Assembly: GCF_900186505.1 (NCBI RefSeq)
Contig: NZ_LT891968.1
Coordinates: forward strand, 62,001-126,000
Reading direction: 5' to 3'
Length of the DNA stretch: 64,000 nucleotides
Source: Enorma phocaeensis
GTDB taxonomy: Bacteria; Actinomycetota; Coriobacteriia; Coriobacteriales; Coriobacteriaceae
Part shown: one piece after another, positions 48,785 through 57,483 of the stretch
Layout: each line of letters opens with the position of its first letter
Position numbering within the stretch: the stretch's first letter is position 1
Translations under genes and position numbers: made by a program
Notes under the pieces: generated by a model
What the model was told of the DNA's origin: nothing
Seen by the model: the letters and a program-made list of their open reading frames with translations, nothing else
Databases searched by the model: none

Positions 48785-50218
48785 ATGACGAACGAGCAGG
48801 TACAACGCGTAGTACCCTTGTCTTCTGCGGTGGCTCAGGTCGCACTCGTCTCGCTCATCATGCTCATGCACAACAGCGTGATGCTGCCCGCCGTACCCAC
48901 CTTCGACGTCAACGTGAGCGTCTTCGTCTCGGGTTTGCTCTACGTTCCCATCGCCGTCATCGCCCACCATCGGCCGCGCCTGCTCTCGCTCGCCTTCTGC
49001 TCCAGCACCGCCCTCTTCTGCAGCTTTCTGGGGGCCCTGCTATGGGACGTCGTGCTGACCCGCCCCTATGACGCGACCCTCTTCCTCATCGCCGACACCC
49101 TCCTCAACGCTGGTCGCGCCTGGGGGACGCTGCTCGCCGCGCTCGCGCTCTCGCGCATCCCCTCCGGCGAGCGCTCCATGATCGGTGCCCTCGCGGGCAT
49201 AGCCTGCTCCTACGCGCTCTGGCCGCTGCTCGAGGCCTCCGCAGCCGCGGCGCCCGTCATCTTCGCATCCCTCTTCCTCGGCCTGCTCATCGTCATCGGA
49301 AGCCTGCAGCAGCGCGATCTGTTCGCTCTCATCAACACCACGGAAAGCCCCCGTGAGCTCGCCTCGACCAACCCGTATTCGTTCGTTCCCCTCTCCAGCA
49401 AGCTGTTCGTTTGCATCGCTTTGTTCGAGACCACCTTCGGCTACGCCACGTCGGTGCGCTTCGGCTCCATCGCAAGCTGGCAGTACGCGCTCATCGCCAT
49501 CATCTTCGGCACATTGATCGCGCTCTGGAGCCGGGCGCGGCGCCACGTGTTCGACGAGGACGCCGCCTTCCGCCTGAGCACGCTCGTCGTAGTCACGGGG
49601 TTCCTGCTCACGCCCGCGACATCCATCTCGCAGGACATCACCTCGACCGTCATAGAATGCGGCTCGCAGTGCTTCTACGCCCTCATGTTCTCGATTCTGG
49701 CGAGCGTCGCGCGACGCAACCCCGCAGGCGCACTCGCAACCATACCCTTGGGTTTCGCGGTATCCTCGTGCTGCTCGGTCGTGGGGTTCAGCATCGCGCA
49801 GGCGGGCATCGACATGCAAGCAGCAGGCGTACCCGATGCCCTGCTCATCCTTAGCGCGGCGATGGCGCTCGCGCTGTTCTGCTTCGTGTGGATCGGGCTC
49901 GGCGATTTCAGGTTCGTGAAGTTCTTCGGCGAGATCGTCCCGGCAGAAGCACCTGAGCGCCCATCCGAGCAGGCCAAGCCTGATACCCCTGATTTCGACG
50001 CCACTATAGACACCCTCGCCGACACCCACGGCCTCACCGCCCGCGAACGCGAGATCGCCGGTCTGCTCGCACGCGGGCACAGCGGGAGGTCCATCGAGGA
50101 GCGACTCATCATCTCCAATAACACCGTCAAAACGCACACGCGCCATATCTACAAGAAGCTCAACGTGCACAGCCAGCAGGAGCTTATCGACCTCGTAGAG
50201 CACCTCGTGAAGGGCTGA
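48785..50218 (+). CDS. Membrane-anchored LuxR-family transcriptional regulator
   Basis: 477 residues. Residues 1 to about 380 contain about 11-12 membrane segments in a layout like MFS-type proteins; a short linker (AEAPERPSEQAKPDTPD) joins the C-terminal LuxR HTH (about 415-470): GLTAREREIAGLLARGHSGRSIEERL...NTVKTHTRHIYKKLNVHS. Proteins of this design are abundant in Coriobacteriia and often sit next to transporters or respiratory enzymes. It is divergent from the amidohydrolase-transporter pair, separated by 189 bases, so a substrate-sensing role for that pair is likely. Confidence 0.88.
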   Translation: MTNEQVQRVVPLSSAVAQVALVSLIMLMHNSVMLPAVPTFDVNVSVFVSGLLYVPIAVIAHHRPRLLSLAFCSSTALFCSFLGALLWDVVLTRPYDATLFLIADTLLNAGRAWGTLLAALALSRIPSGERSMIGALAGIACSYALWPLLEASAAAAPVIFASLFLGLLIVIGSLQQRDLFALINTTESPRELASTNPYSFVPLSSKLFVCIALFETTFGYATSVRFGSIASWQYALIAIIFGTLIALWSRARRHVFDEDAAFRLSTLVVVTGFLLTPATSISQDITSTVIECGSQCFYALMFSILASVARRNPAGALATIPLGFAVSSCCSVVGFSIAQAGIDMQAAGVPDALLILSAAMALALFCFVWIGLGDFRFVKFFGEIVPAEAPERPSEQAKPDTPDFDATIDTLADTHGLTAREREIAGLLARGHSGRSIEERLIISNNTVKTHTRHIYKKLNVHSQQELIDLVEHLVKG

Positions 50219-50273
50219 TTGCCCCCGGGCATATCGCAGTCTAAAAGTAGAAGAGGTCCTCGAACTTTTCGGG

Positions 50274-51605
50274 TTATAGGACAAAAAGTGTGTAAGCACT
50301 AATCCCAGTCCATCCGGTAGGGTTCGGAGTTATGGAGCTCGGACCAGACGATGGCATCGCCCCATCGCGGAATAGTCCCCTCCAGTTTTTGTCGCTCGTC
50401 GAGCCGCTCGTAGATGGCGGCGATCGAGCGGTCCGTCGGCATGACGCGCAGGATCTCGGCGGCGGGCAGGGGATCCGGCGAGTGCATATAGCACCACCAG
50501 AAGATCGCCTTGATCCTCCTCTCCACGGAGAGACCTCTGTGGTCCCTCAGCATGGCTCTGAGCTGCGCGTTGACCCCTCCTTCGATGCGGTTGTTGGTTG
50601 ATGGGAGCGGCTCTGCGGAGGCAAGCGCTGGGTCGAGGTAGGTGAAGAGCGTCCCGGCGTTGACGAGCCTGACGAGCGAGCGCCTGGCCTTCACGAGCCG
50701 CTCGTGGGTCAGCGCCACCCTGCCGTCCTCCGAGCGCGTGGTCTCCGCCAGAAACCCGGCCCAGCGATCCGACCACGCGAGCAGCGCCTGCACCCAGCCG
50801 TCCGCCTCCTTGATGGTGGTGATCGCCAGCAGCGCCCTCGCGAGCCCGTAGAGCTCGACCCCTGCCTGGGTCCTCGGCCTCGTCGTGGTATATCGTCTCA
50901 CCTGGGAAAAGGCGTGGAAGACGCACCTCTGGTGCCTCGTCTTCGGCCAAGTTTTTCTCAGGGCCTTGGCAAAGCCGTCCCCGCCGTCGGAAACGACGAC
51001 CTCTGGCGCCGCGATGCGCGACATCAGCGCCGCCCAGGCGCGGCTGTTCTCCGACCTGCATAAATGCCAGCCGAGCGCCTTCTCGTCGTCTGAGGCTATC
51101 AGCACGACGGCCTTCCTGCCCAGATGGATCCCGTCCACGTAGACGACCCTGCGAGGCCTCTCCACCTTGGGCGGCATCGGCCAGATCTCCCAGAACCTCC
51201 CGCACCTCCTGCGGAACGTCCTGCCGCCTCCCGGCATGTCCGCCTGCCTGGCGCGGGTCAAAAGCCAGCCGAGAAAGCCGTCGAGGAGCTTGGCCGCATT
51301 GTCAATCCTCTGGGTCGCGCTCGCGCCGCACGAGGTGCACCTCCACCGCGTCCTGCCCGCGGTCGTCTTGCCATTTTTCGCCATCTTCCTGCCGCATACA
51401 GGACAGTGCGGTGCGCCCATAGGGGGCCTCGCTGTCTTTGAGCAACTTGCTAGTCAAAAACAGCATGCTCTGCCTGCAGAAACCCCTGTACTCTTACACA
51501 CATTCTGTCCAGGTGGGAAGTTGGCACAACGCAACTCGAAAGGCCAAGAACCGGTACGCTACCTGCACTGATAATGCAGGTTCTTACACACTTTTTGTCC
51601 TATAA
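50274..51605. mobile_element. IS1249-like insertion sequence (IS256 group)
   Basis: The ends carry inverted repeats: GGACAAAAAGTGTGTAAG at 50279-50296 and its exact reverse complement at 51583-51600, each extended outward by TTATA/TATAA, giving 23-base arms. Between them lies one full transposase gene. Because the outermost TATA is itself symmetric, it can be read either as part of the repeats or as a 4-base target duplication; no longer duplication is visible. The element stands between a LuxR regulator gene and tRNA-Pro. Confidence 0.88.
50299..51420 (-). CDS. IS1249-type transposase
   Basis: 373 residues, complete. An N-terminal zinc-binding motif has cysteines at 6, 9, 28 and 31 (CPVCGRK, RCTSCGA). 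The catalytic DDE set fits VYVDGIHLG (first Asp), VVSDGGDGF (second Asp) and NNRIEGGVNAQLR (Glu). The sequence QRCVFHAFSQVRRY is the IS256-type C/HxxH-like segment. No frameshift or stop disrupts it, so it may be active. Confidence 0.92.
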   Translation of the reverse strand: MGAPHCPVCGRKMAKNGKTTAGRTRWRCTSCGASATQRIDNAAKLLDGFLGWLLTRARQADMPGGGRTFRRRCGRFWEIWPMPPKVERPRRVVYVDGIHLGRKAVVLIASDDEKALGWHLCRSENSRAWAALMSRIAAPEVVVSDGGDGFAKALRKTWPKTRHQRCVFHAFSQVRRYTTTRPRTQAGVELYGLARALLAITTIKEADGWVQALLAWSDRWAGFLAETTRSEDGRVALTHERLVKARRSLVRLVNAGTLFTYLDPALASAEPLPSTNNRIEGGVNAQLRAMLRDHRGLSVERRIKAIFWWCYMHSPDPLPAAEILRVMPTDRSIAAIYERLDERQKLEGTIPRWGDAIVWSELHNSEPYRMDWD

Positions 51606-51655
51606 GCAAACTTTTCTTGTCAACAGAGCTGGAGATTGACCCGCATACGCAAACA

Positions 51656-51683
51656 GGCCAGAGCGGATACCCACTCTGGCCTG
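51656..51683. terminator. Hairpin downstream of tRNA-Pro
   Basis: GGCCAGAG and CTCTGGCC form an 8-base stem (about 51656-51682) just past the CCA end of the tRNA on the minus strand. The T-run after it is poor. The tRNA probably ends here. Confidence 0.5.
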
Positions 51684-51695
51684 CGTCTTTGCAAT

Positions 51696-51772
51696 GGTCG
51701 GGTTGACTGGATTTGAACCAGCGACCCCCGCGTCCCGAACGCGGTGCTCTACCAAACTGAGCCACAACCCGA
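51696..51772 (-). tRNA. tRNA-Pro (CGG anticodon), CCA encoded
   Basis: A full cloverleaf on the minus strand. The acceptor arms are CGGGTTG (5' end at 51772) and CAACCCG; the anticodon loop TTCGGGA reads CGG for proline codon CCG; the T loop is GTTCAAATC. The discriminator is A at 51699 and CCA is encoded at 51696-51698. It lies 36 bases downstream of ispE and beside the IS1249-like element. Confidence 0.95.
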
Positions 51773-51808
51773 AGCGAAGGATATAGTAGCAGAACACGAG
51801 CGCAGATG

Positions 51809-52699
51809 CTAGCACTCCTTGATGGTTGGACCAGACTTCTCCATCGTTGCTGCGCAAGACCACCAACCGCGCGAACGGGCCGCCGCGGCGATGGCTCGGG
51901 CGTCGTCCTGCGTGTCGCACAGCGCGAACGAGCACGACCCCGACCCGGTCACCTGCGCGGCAAGAACCCCAGGCTGCTCGGAGAGCCATGCGACGACCAT
52001 TTCGATCGCCGGCTCGGCGGCGCATGCCGCAGGCGCGAGGTTGTTGGCGATAAGCGAGGGCACGGCGCCCGCCCCGCCGCGACGGAGCGCCTCGAGCAGT
52101 GGCTCGAGCGGCGGCAATGCAACAGGATCCGCGTCGAAGCGCGCATACGCCTCAGCAGCCGTCACGCCGTCTCCCGGAGGCTGCACGAGCACGACGTGCT
52201 GTCCCGCGAGCGGCTCGAACAGCTCAGAGAGCACGTCGCCCGCCCCAGCGCAGTATGCAAGCGGACCATGTAGGAAGAACGGCACATCAGCCCCAAGCGA
52301 GCGGGCGATCTCCGTGACGCGGCCGTCGGTTTGCGCGATCCCCCAATGCTGGCACAAGCCCACAAGGGCGGCGGCGGCATCGGCGGAAGGTCCGCCCAGG
52401 CCGGCGCGCAAGGGGATGCGCTTCTCGACCGTGATACGGAAGTTCGCCGAACGCCCATACGCCTCTTCGAGCATGCGGACGGCACGGTAAACGGAATTCT
52501 TCTCTTGGGGTATGTCGATAGCGGGGACCAGCTTGACGGAAAGCTCGTCATCCGCCTCGAAGGTGAGGGTATCTGCCAAGTCAAGCGTCGCCATCACGGA
52601 ATCGACGCGATGGTAGCCCCGCTCGTCCTTCAGACTATGGACGCCTAGATAGAGGTTGATTTTGGCAGGCGCCGAGACCCGGAAGCTATTAGTGCTCAT
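51809..52699 (-). CDS. ispE: 4-diphosphocytidyl-2-C-methyl-D-erythritol kinase
   Basis: 296 residues from the ATG at 52699. GHMP-kinase motifs are SAPAKINLYLGV at the N-terminus, PLRAGLGGPSADAAAAL (ATP loop, residues about 95-110) and the C-terminal VTGSGSCSFAL. It phosphorylates CDP-ME in the non-mevalonate isoprenoid pathway. The start overlaps the 3' end of veg by 11 bases, so it is translationally coupled, as in Bacillus. No other MEP-pathway gene is in view. Confidence 0.93.
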   Translation of the reverse strand: MSTNSFRVSAPAKINLYLGVHSLKDERGYHRVDSVMATLDLADTLTFEADDELSVKLVPAIDIPQEKNSVYRAVRMLEEAYGRSANFRITVEKRIPLRAGLGGPSADAAAALVGLCQHWGIAQTDGRVTEIARSLGADVPFFLHGPLAYCAGAGDVLSELFEPLAGQHVVLVQPPGDGVTAAEAYARFDADPVALPPLEPLLEALRRGGAGAVPSLIANNLAPAACAAEPAIEMVVAWLSEQPGVLAAQVTGSGSCSFALCDTQDDARAIAAAARSRGWWSCAATMEKSGPTIKEC

Positions 52700-52985
52700 C
52701 GAGCTGATTGCCGAGCGGTGTGAAGATATGCTCGCCGGTTTCGGGATCGAACAGCTCAACGGTACCGGTCAGCACGTCAACGTACTGGTAGCTCTGACGG
52801 GACGTGCGCCCACGACGCTCGGAGACCTCAACGATGAAAACGGCGGGATGCACGGTCTTGATGGTGCCCATGCGCTCAACCACGCGGGTGCGGCCCATGT
52901 TGGCCTTGACCTTGACCCGGTCGCCGACCATATGGATCAGCTTCTCGTGGATTTCCTCAACGTGATTGACTGCGACCTCTTCCAT
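52689..52985 (-). CDS. veg: Veg-family protein
   Basis: 98 residues, a beta-rich protein with VGDRVKVKANMGRTR near residues 20-34. Bacillus Veg stimulates biofilm formation and spore outgrowth; its biochemical activity is uncertain. Its position just upstream of ispE is conserved in Gram-positive bacteria. The tail has an extra segment (ELFDPETGEHIFTPLGN) compared with Bacillus Veg. Confidence 0.88.
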   Translation of the reverse strand: MEEVAVNHVEEIHEKLIHMVGDRVKVKANMGRTRVVERMGTIKTVHPAVFIVEVSERRGRTSRQSYQYVDVLTGTVELFDPETGEHIFTPLGNQLDEH

Positions 52986-53185
52986 GTATTCGGCCTCCCG
53001 CAGGCGTATGCACCAAAGGGGTAGAGTACCCCTACACTAGACAAACGGATAGAGTTTATCAGAATTGCTCGGCATATGCTAACCCCATCCTCTCTGCGGC
53101 GCAGATCGTCCGGCGAACGACCAGCAGCACCGAGGCTGGGGCGCATCGACACGGGCATGGGCTGCATCCTCCTGACGCCATGCCC

Positions 53186-53632
53186 CTACAGGTCGCAGGT
53201 ATCGAGCACGATGGTGAAGGGCCCGTCGTTCACAAGTTCGACCTTCATGTCTGCCGCGAACGTCCCCGTCGATACGCGCGGGACGTCCTGGCGTGCGAGG
53301 CTCACGAAATACTCGTAGAGCTCGTTGGCGTTCTGGGGGTCTCCTGCAGCCGTGAACGATGGCCTGCGGCCGCGCCGGCAATCGGCATAGAGCGTGAATT
53401 GGGAGACCACGAGCACGGAGCCGCCCACGTCGGCAAGCGAACGGTTGGTTTTGCCCTCGTCATCCTCCATAAGGCGCAAGGCGAAGATCTTCCTCCAAAG
53501 GCGCTCCGCCTCCGCAGGCGTATCGGTGGCGCCAACGCCCAACAGGATGAGATAGCCCTGGCCGATCTGAGCGGTCACCTTGCCGTCGATCGTAACGCTC
53601 GCGCGGGTAACGCGCTGGAGTACCGCCCTCAT
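53186..53632 (-). CDS. dtd: D-aminoacyl-tRNA deacylase
   Basis: 148 residues from MRAVLQRVTRASV at 53632. Catalytic motifs are SQFTLYAD (active-site loop) and the C-terminal VNDGPFT with the cross-subunit Gly-cisPro-like element. It removes D-amino acids from tRNA, mainly D-Tyr and others. The ATG overlaps the rdgB TGA stop as ATGA, so the pair is translationally coupled. An in-frame TTG 6 bases upstream is the alternative start. Confidence 0.94.
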   Translation of the reverse strand: MRAVLQRVTRASVTIDGKVTAQIGQGYLILLGVGATDTPAEAERLWRKIFALRLMEDDEGKTNRSLADVGGSVLVVSQFTLYADCRRGRRPSFTAAGDPQNANELYEYFVSLARQDVPRVSTGTFAADMKVELVNDGPFTIVLDTCDL

Positions 53633-54318
53633 CGGCAATCCCCGCTCGCAGCGGAGCCATCGGAGCCCGCGAGCGAGCCCTCAGGTGCCCGGAGCTTGGC
53701 GCAGAGGTCCTGAAGCGCATGGAACCGGTGGCTGATAGCGTTCTTCTCCTCGGGCATGAGCTCCGCCATGGTCTTGCCCGGCGTATCCTCAGGCAGAAAC
53801 AGCGGGTCGTACCCAAAGCCAAACGACCCGCGGCCCTCGAAACCGATGGTGCCCTCGCAGAACCCCTCGCCCATCGTAACCGTGCCATCGGGTTCGATGA
53901 AAGCGATGGAGCTTACGAATCGCGCGGTGCGCCCCGGTTCAGCCACGCCCTCAAGGGAGCGAAGGAGCTTCGCGTTGTTCGCCGCGTCGTCACCGTGCAC
54001 GCCGGCATAGCGAGCCGAATACACGCCCGGCTCGCCATCGAGGGCATCGACCATGAGGCCCGAATCGTCGGCAACCGCGGTAAAGCCCGTTTCCTCGACG
54101 GCGGCCCGCGCCTTGATCTGAGCGTTCTCAGCAAAGGTGGTTCCCGTCTCATCGGGGTCGTCGAAGTCGCCGAGCTGCGAGAGGGCGACGAACCTCATGC
54201 CGGGAAGCGCCGCGGAAAGCATCGTCTCGATCTCCACGAGCTTGTGCGCGTTGCCGGTTGCCACCACGATGGTGCGCGCAGGATCGAGCGCTGCCGGATC
54301 GAGCTTCTCAAGTGCCAT
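53629..54318 (-). CDS. rdgB: dITP/XTP pyrophosphatase (RdgB/HAM1)
   Basis: 229 residues; slightly long because of an N-terminal extension before IVVATGNAHKLVEIE. Other motifs are TGTTFAENAQIKAR, VADDSGLMVDALDGEPGVYSARYAG and GFGYDPLFLPE. It hydrolyses non-canonical purine nucleotides to monophosphates and keeps inosine out of DNA. It starts 9 bases after the rph stop, in an rph-rdgB-dtd operon. The C-terminal 25 residues (APEGSLAGSDGSAAS) are low-complexity. Confidence 0.95.
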   Translation of the reverse strand: MALEKLDPAALDPARTIVVATGNAHKLVEIETMLSAALPGMRFVALSQLGDFDDPDETGTTFAENAQIKARAAVEETGFTAVADDSGLMVDALDGEPGVYSARYAGVHGDDAANNAKLLRSLEGVAEPGRTARFVSSIAFIEPDGTVTMGEGFCEGTIGFEGRGSFGFGYDPLFLPEDTPGKTMAELMPEEKNAISHRFHALQDLCAKLRAPEGSLAGSDGSAASGDCR

Positions 54319-54327
54319 CTGAATCCC

Positions 54328-55068
54328 CTACTCGTCGTCGCGAAACGCCGTGACCTCGTTTTGGAGGTCGATGAGCTTGGCGATGCCCTTGTCGCCCAGA
54401 TCGAGCAACCTGCCCAGGCGCTCGCGGGAGAACGGCATGCGCTCGCCGGTACCCTGGATCTCGACGATCTCGCCGGTATCGGTCGCCACGAGGTTCATGT
54501 CGACCTCTGCACGCGAATCCTCGCGGTAATCGAGGTCAAGCAGCTCGCAGCCGTCCACCACGCCCATGGATACCGCTGCAACCTGGCCGGTGAGCGGCAA
54601 GCGCGCGATCTTGCCCGCCTCGACCCACGCCATGAGCGCGTCATGAAGCGCAACCCAAGCGCCCGTCACGGAAGCGGTGCGCGTGCCGCCATCCGCTTGG
54701 AGCACGTCGCAGTCGACCGTCACCGTATACTCGCCGAGCATGCGCATATTGGTCACCGTGCGCAAGCTCCGACCGATGAGGCGCTCGATCTCCATCGAGC
54801 GACCTTTGCGGTTGCCGCGCTCGCGCGCCGTACGACGTCCGGTCGAGGCAGGAAGCATGGCGTACTCCGCCGTCACCCAGCCCGCGCGGCTCGCCTTGCG
54901 CCAACCGGGAACCCCCTCCTCGATGGTCGCGGCGCAGAGCACGCGCGTATCGCCGAACTCTACCAAGCAGGAGCCGAGGGCATGCTTCATGACGTCGCGG
55001 GTGAGCGCCACCGGACGCATCTCGTCCATTGCGCGACCGCCCGAGCGATCGATCTCGATGTAATCCAT
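54328..55068 (-). CDS. rph: Ribonuclease PH
   Basis: 246 residues from MDYIEIDRSGGR at 55068 (AGAAGGG upstream). Phosphorolytic exoribonuclease that trims tRNA 3' ends. Motifs are EFGDTRVLCAAT, STGRRTARERGNRKGRSMEIERLIGRSLR region (arginine-rich phosphate/RNA binding), VDCDVLQADGGTRTASV and DLDYREDSRAEVDMN. Complete, followed by rdgB, matching the widespread rph-rdgB pair. Confidence 0.96.
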   Translation of the reverse strand: MDYIEIDRSGGRAMDEMRPVALTRDVMKHALGSCLVEFGDTRVLCAATIEEGVPGWRKASRAGWVTAEYAMLPASTGRRTARERGNRKGRSMEIERLIGRSLRTVTNMRMLGEYTVTVDCDVLQADGGTRTASVTGAWVALHDALMAWVEAGKIARLPLTGQVAAVSMGVVDGCELLDLDYREDSRAEVDMNLVATDTGEIVEIQGTGERMPFSRERLGRLLDLGDKGIAKLIDLQNEVTAFRDDE

Positions 55069-55141
55069 AGGTATCCCTTCTTTTAGCGCGGATCTATTCC
55101 GCAATCATGCGACGCCGCGGGGCCTGAGGCAGCAGACACGT

Positions 55142-55164
55142 CGTGCTCCATCGCTGATGGAGCA
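55142..55164. terminator. Perfect 10-bp hairpin downstream of murI
   Basis: GTGCTCCATC and GATGGAGCAC pair around a three-base loop. It lies 32 bases past the murI stop codon, between murI and rph. No U-run is present on either strand. Confidence 0.5.
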
Positions 55165-55195
55165 CCCGCTAGCACGGCGCACCGGAGCCGGCATC

Positions 55196-56122
55196 TCAGC
55201 GATACAGCCGCTCCAGCTCGTCGATGCTCACATGCTCGATGCTTTTGAGCGGCTGCCCGAAGATGAAGCTGCCTGCCGCGGCGAATTCCGCGATATTGTC
55301 CGACGTCGTCGCAAAACGATGCTGGGGCTGGGCGAGCTCGCCGGCAAGCTGATCGCGGCGCGCGAGGATGTCCTTAAGCTCCCTTGTGGTCTCCTCCGCA
55401 GACGATACCACACGAACCTCATCGCCGAGCGCCGCCCGGATGGGACCGGCGAGCAACGGAAAATGCGTGCAGCCGAGCACCACGGTGTCGACATCGCTAC
55501 CGGTGATGGGAGCGAGCGTGCGCGCCACTTCGGCACGGGTCTCGGGCGTGTCGAAGATATCGCCGTTCTCCAGCCAGCGCTCCTGCAGGTGCGCGCCTGT
55601 TGCGAGCTCGCGCTCGACGATCTCGACGAAGCTCGGAGCTGGGCAGCCGTACACATCGACGCCCGCATCGAGGTCCTGGATGGCGCGCGTGTAGGCACCC
55701 GATCTAACCGTGAGGTCGGTAGCGAGCACGCCGACCTTGCGTGTGCGCGTGGTGTTTATGGCTGCGCGGGCTCCCGGGGCGATGACCCCGATCACCGGCA
55801 CCGCAAGCGTTTGCTGCGCGACCTTGAGCGCGGCGGCAGTCGCCGTGTTGCACGCGATGACGATGATCTTGACATCGTGCTTCTCGAGCCAGCGCGCCGC
55901 CTGCATGGCGAAGCTGCGCACCTCGTGCTCGGTGCGCGTGCCGTACGGGCAGCGCTTGGTATCGCCCGCATAGAAGATCGACTCGTGGGGCAGAGCCATC
56001 GCGATGGACCGCGCCACCGTGAGCCCGCCCAAACCGGAATCGAAAACACCAATGGGCCGTGCATCGCCCTCCGAGGCGGCGCTCACCCCGCCTCCCGCGT
56101 CAGCCGTTGTGCACAGCGACAT
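55196..56122 (-). CDS. murI: Glutamate racemase
   Basis: 308 residues with a longer N-terminus than usual (family about 265). Motifs are IGVFDSGLGGLTVARS, YAGDTKRCPYGTR, the catalytic cysteine in VIACNTATAAA and the second in VLGCTHFPLL. It makes D-glutamate for peptidoglycan. The first 20 residues (TTADAGGGVSAASEGDA) are low-complexity and may be a start-site artefact; a closer start has no better ribosome site. Confidence 0.94.
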   Translation of the reverse strand: MSLCTTADAGGGVSAASEGDARPIGVFDSGLGGLTVARSIAMALPHESIFYAGDTKRCPYGTRTEHEVRSFAMQAARWLEKHDVKIIVIACNTATAAALKVAQQTLAVPVIGVIAPGARAAINTTRTRKVGVLATDLTVRSGAYTRAIQDLDAGVDVYGCPAPSFVEIVERELATGAHLQERWLENGDIFDTPETRAEVARTLAPITGSDVDTVVLGCTHFPLLAGPIRAALGDEVRVVSSAEETTRELKDILARRDQLAGELAQPQHRFATTSDNIAEFAAAGSFIFGQPLKSIEHVSIDELERLYR

Positions 56123-56156
56123 ATCCGCCCTCCTTCACAGTTTCAAAACCCGCAAG

Positions 56157-57068
56157 CTAGTCCTGTGCCTCGAGCAGCGTGCGCATCGCGCGGACCCATC
56201 CGTCCACGATCCGCCCGCGCGCAACGCGAACCTCGGGATGCGACGCCAGGAAGTCCTCGGCATCGCTGTTGTGCAGGGCGTTTTCGACCAGCAGGAACAT
56301 CCCGACGTAATCTGCCATGAGGTAGTCGGAGGTCGCGTCGCCAATGGCGAGCGTTTCAGCCGGATCGATGCCTTTGAGCTCGCAGAACCGCTTGATCGCG
56401 CGCCCTTTGTCGAGTCCCTTGGGCATGATGTTGAATGCGCGACCGGGCACGCCTTCGGGGAGCTTGAGCGTCGTGGGCGCCGAGATGTAGTTGAGATAGC
56501 CGTTATCCGCCCAGTCAAGATCAAGCCCGCAGCCGTCAAGCAGGGCTCGCGCCTCCTCATCAGGAATCTCACCGCGGAGTCCGACCGTCACCTCACGATA
56601 CTTGTATCCCGTCGACATGTCGTTGTGGTACTCGAGCAGCCCAGGCCAGCGCCCCACGAATTCGTCGCATACGCCGGTTTGCTCGATAACCTCATGGGGC
56701 GTGAGGCCGCAATCGGGATCGTACGCCATATCAGCCGTGAAGTATTCCCACTCGTCCTTGGAGCGATCGAGCATGATGATGCCGCCCATCTCTCCGATGT
56801 AGGACTTGAGCCCAAGAAGGCGCGAATCCTCATGAAGCATAGAGCGATTTCGCCCCGAGCAGGGAATGACCTCGATGCCCGCGCGCTTGAGCTCGACGAG
56901 CACCGACACGAAGGAAAGGCTGTGCTCGCCGGCCGCGTTCAGGAGCACGCAGGACCCGGGTCCGTACATGGTGCCATCAAGGTCGCTGAAAACGTAGCGC
57001 ACCTTCGCCAGCCGCTCGCGCAGCTCGCCGGTCGCCACCTCCGGCAAAAAGACGTTTTGCTCAGGCAT
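56157..57068 (-). CDS. HAD-superfamily hydrolase (Cof-type)
   Basis: 303 residues. The nucleophile motif is FSDLDGTMYG, the second motif IPCSGRNRSM (Ser in CSG), and the C-terminal motif AIGDATSDYLMAD, with the lysine in MPKGLDKGRAI. The cap is of the C2 type, inserted between motifs 2 and 3, as in Cof/YbiV phosphatases that act on sugar phosphates and flavin-related nucleotides. The exact substrate is unknown. It is the first gene upstream of murI and probably co-transcribed with it. Confidence 0.85.
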   Translation of the reverse strand: MPEQNVFLPEVATGELRERLAKVRYVFSDLDGTMYGPGSCVLLNAAGEHSLSFVSVLVELKRAGIEVIPCSGRNRSMLHEDSRLLGLKSYIGEMGGIIMLDRSKDEWEYFTADMAYDPDCGLTPHEVIEQTGVCDEFVGRWPGLLEYHNDMSTGYKYREVTVGLRGEIPDEEARALLDGCGLDLDWADNGYLNYISAPTTLKLPEGVPGRAFNIMPKGLDKGRAIKRFCELKGIDPAETLAIGDATSDYLMADYVGMFLLVENALHNSDAEDFLASHPEVRVARGRIVDGWVRAMRTLLEAQD

Positions 57069-57203
57069 GTATCCTCCAAAAGCCCCGCGGGACGGCGGCT
57101 CCGCCCACTTGTGCCCTTATCATACCGAGCGCCACGGGGCCATGGGGGCACGCGCCCGAAGCGACATTGCATTTCCGTAGGGTTGCGATGCGCTCTGTTA
57201 GGC

Positions 57204-57209
57204 TATACT
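57204..57209 (+). promoter_or_regulatory. -10 box of tRNA-Val
   Basis: TATACT lies 11 bases upstream of the mature tRNA 5' end. No strong -35 is visible at 16-18 bases; TTGCGA is 15 bases away. Confidence 0.5.
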
Positions 57210-57219
57210 GTGTACCCAC

Positions 57220-57295
57220 GGGCGATTGGCGCAACGGTTAGCGCAGGTGCTTTACACGCACAAGGCTGGGGGTTCGAATCCCTCATCGCCCACCA
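57220..57295 (+). tRNA. tRNA-Val (TAC anticodon), CCA encoded
   Basis: Acceptor GGGCGAT (57220-57226) pairs with ATCGCCC; the D arm is GCGC...GCGC; the anticodon loop TTTACAC reads TAC, decoding valine GUA and GUG. One mismatch occurs in the anticodon stem. CCA is encoded at 57293-57295. A strong terminator follows directly. Confidence 0.94.
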
Positions 57296-57307
57296 CTGAG
57301 CTGCTAG

Positions 57308-57346
57308 GCGCTCGGTTCGGCATGTTCGAATCGGGCGCTATTTTTT
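57308..57346 (+). terminator. Intrinsic terminator of tRNA-Val
   Basis: A stem of about 12 pairs with two G-T wobbles is followed by ATTTTTT. It ends 13 bases after the tRNA, so the tRNA is a single-gene transcript. Confidence 0.85.
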
Positions 57347-57483
57347 CGCGAGCACCGTGGGGCACGCGCCCGACCCAACCGCCCCGAGCCGCCTCCACGG
57401 TATGAACGCAAACCTTTTGTGGTAGAAGAACCGAATACAACTTGCCGCATCCTGTCTCTGGCGGCGCATGATTGGAGGAACCC

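Noticed and set aside
53719..55086. 455-codon frame antisense to rdgB and rph
   Set aside because: Both genes on the other strand are unmistakable; the frame has no motif and no ribosome site.
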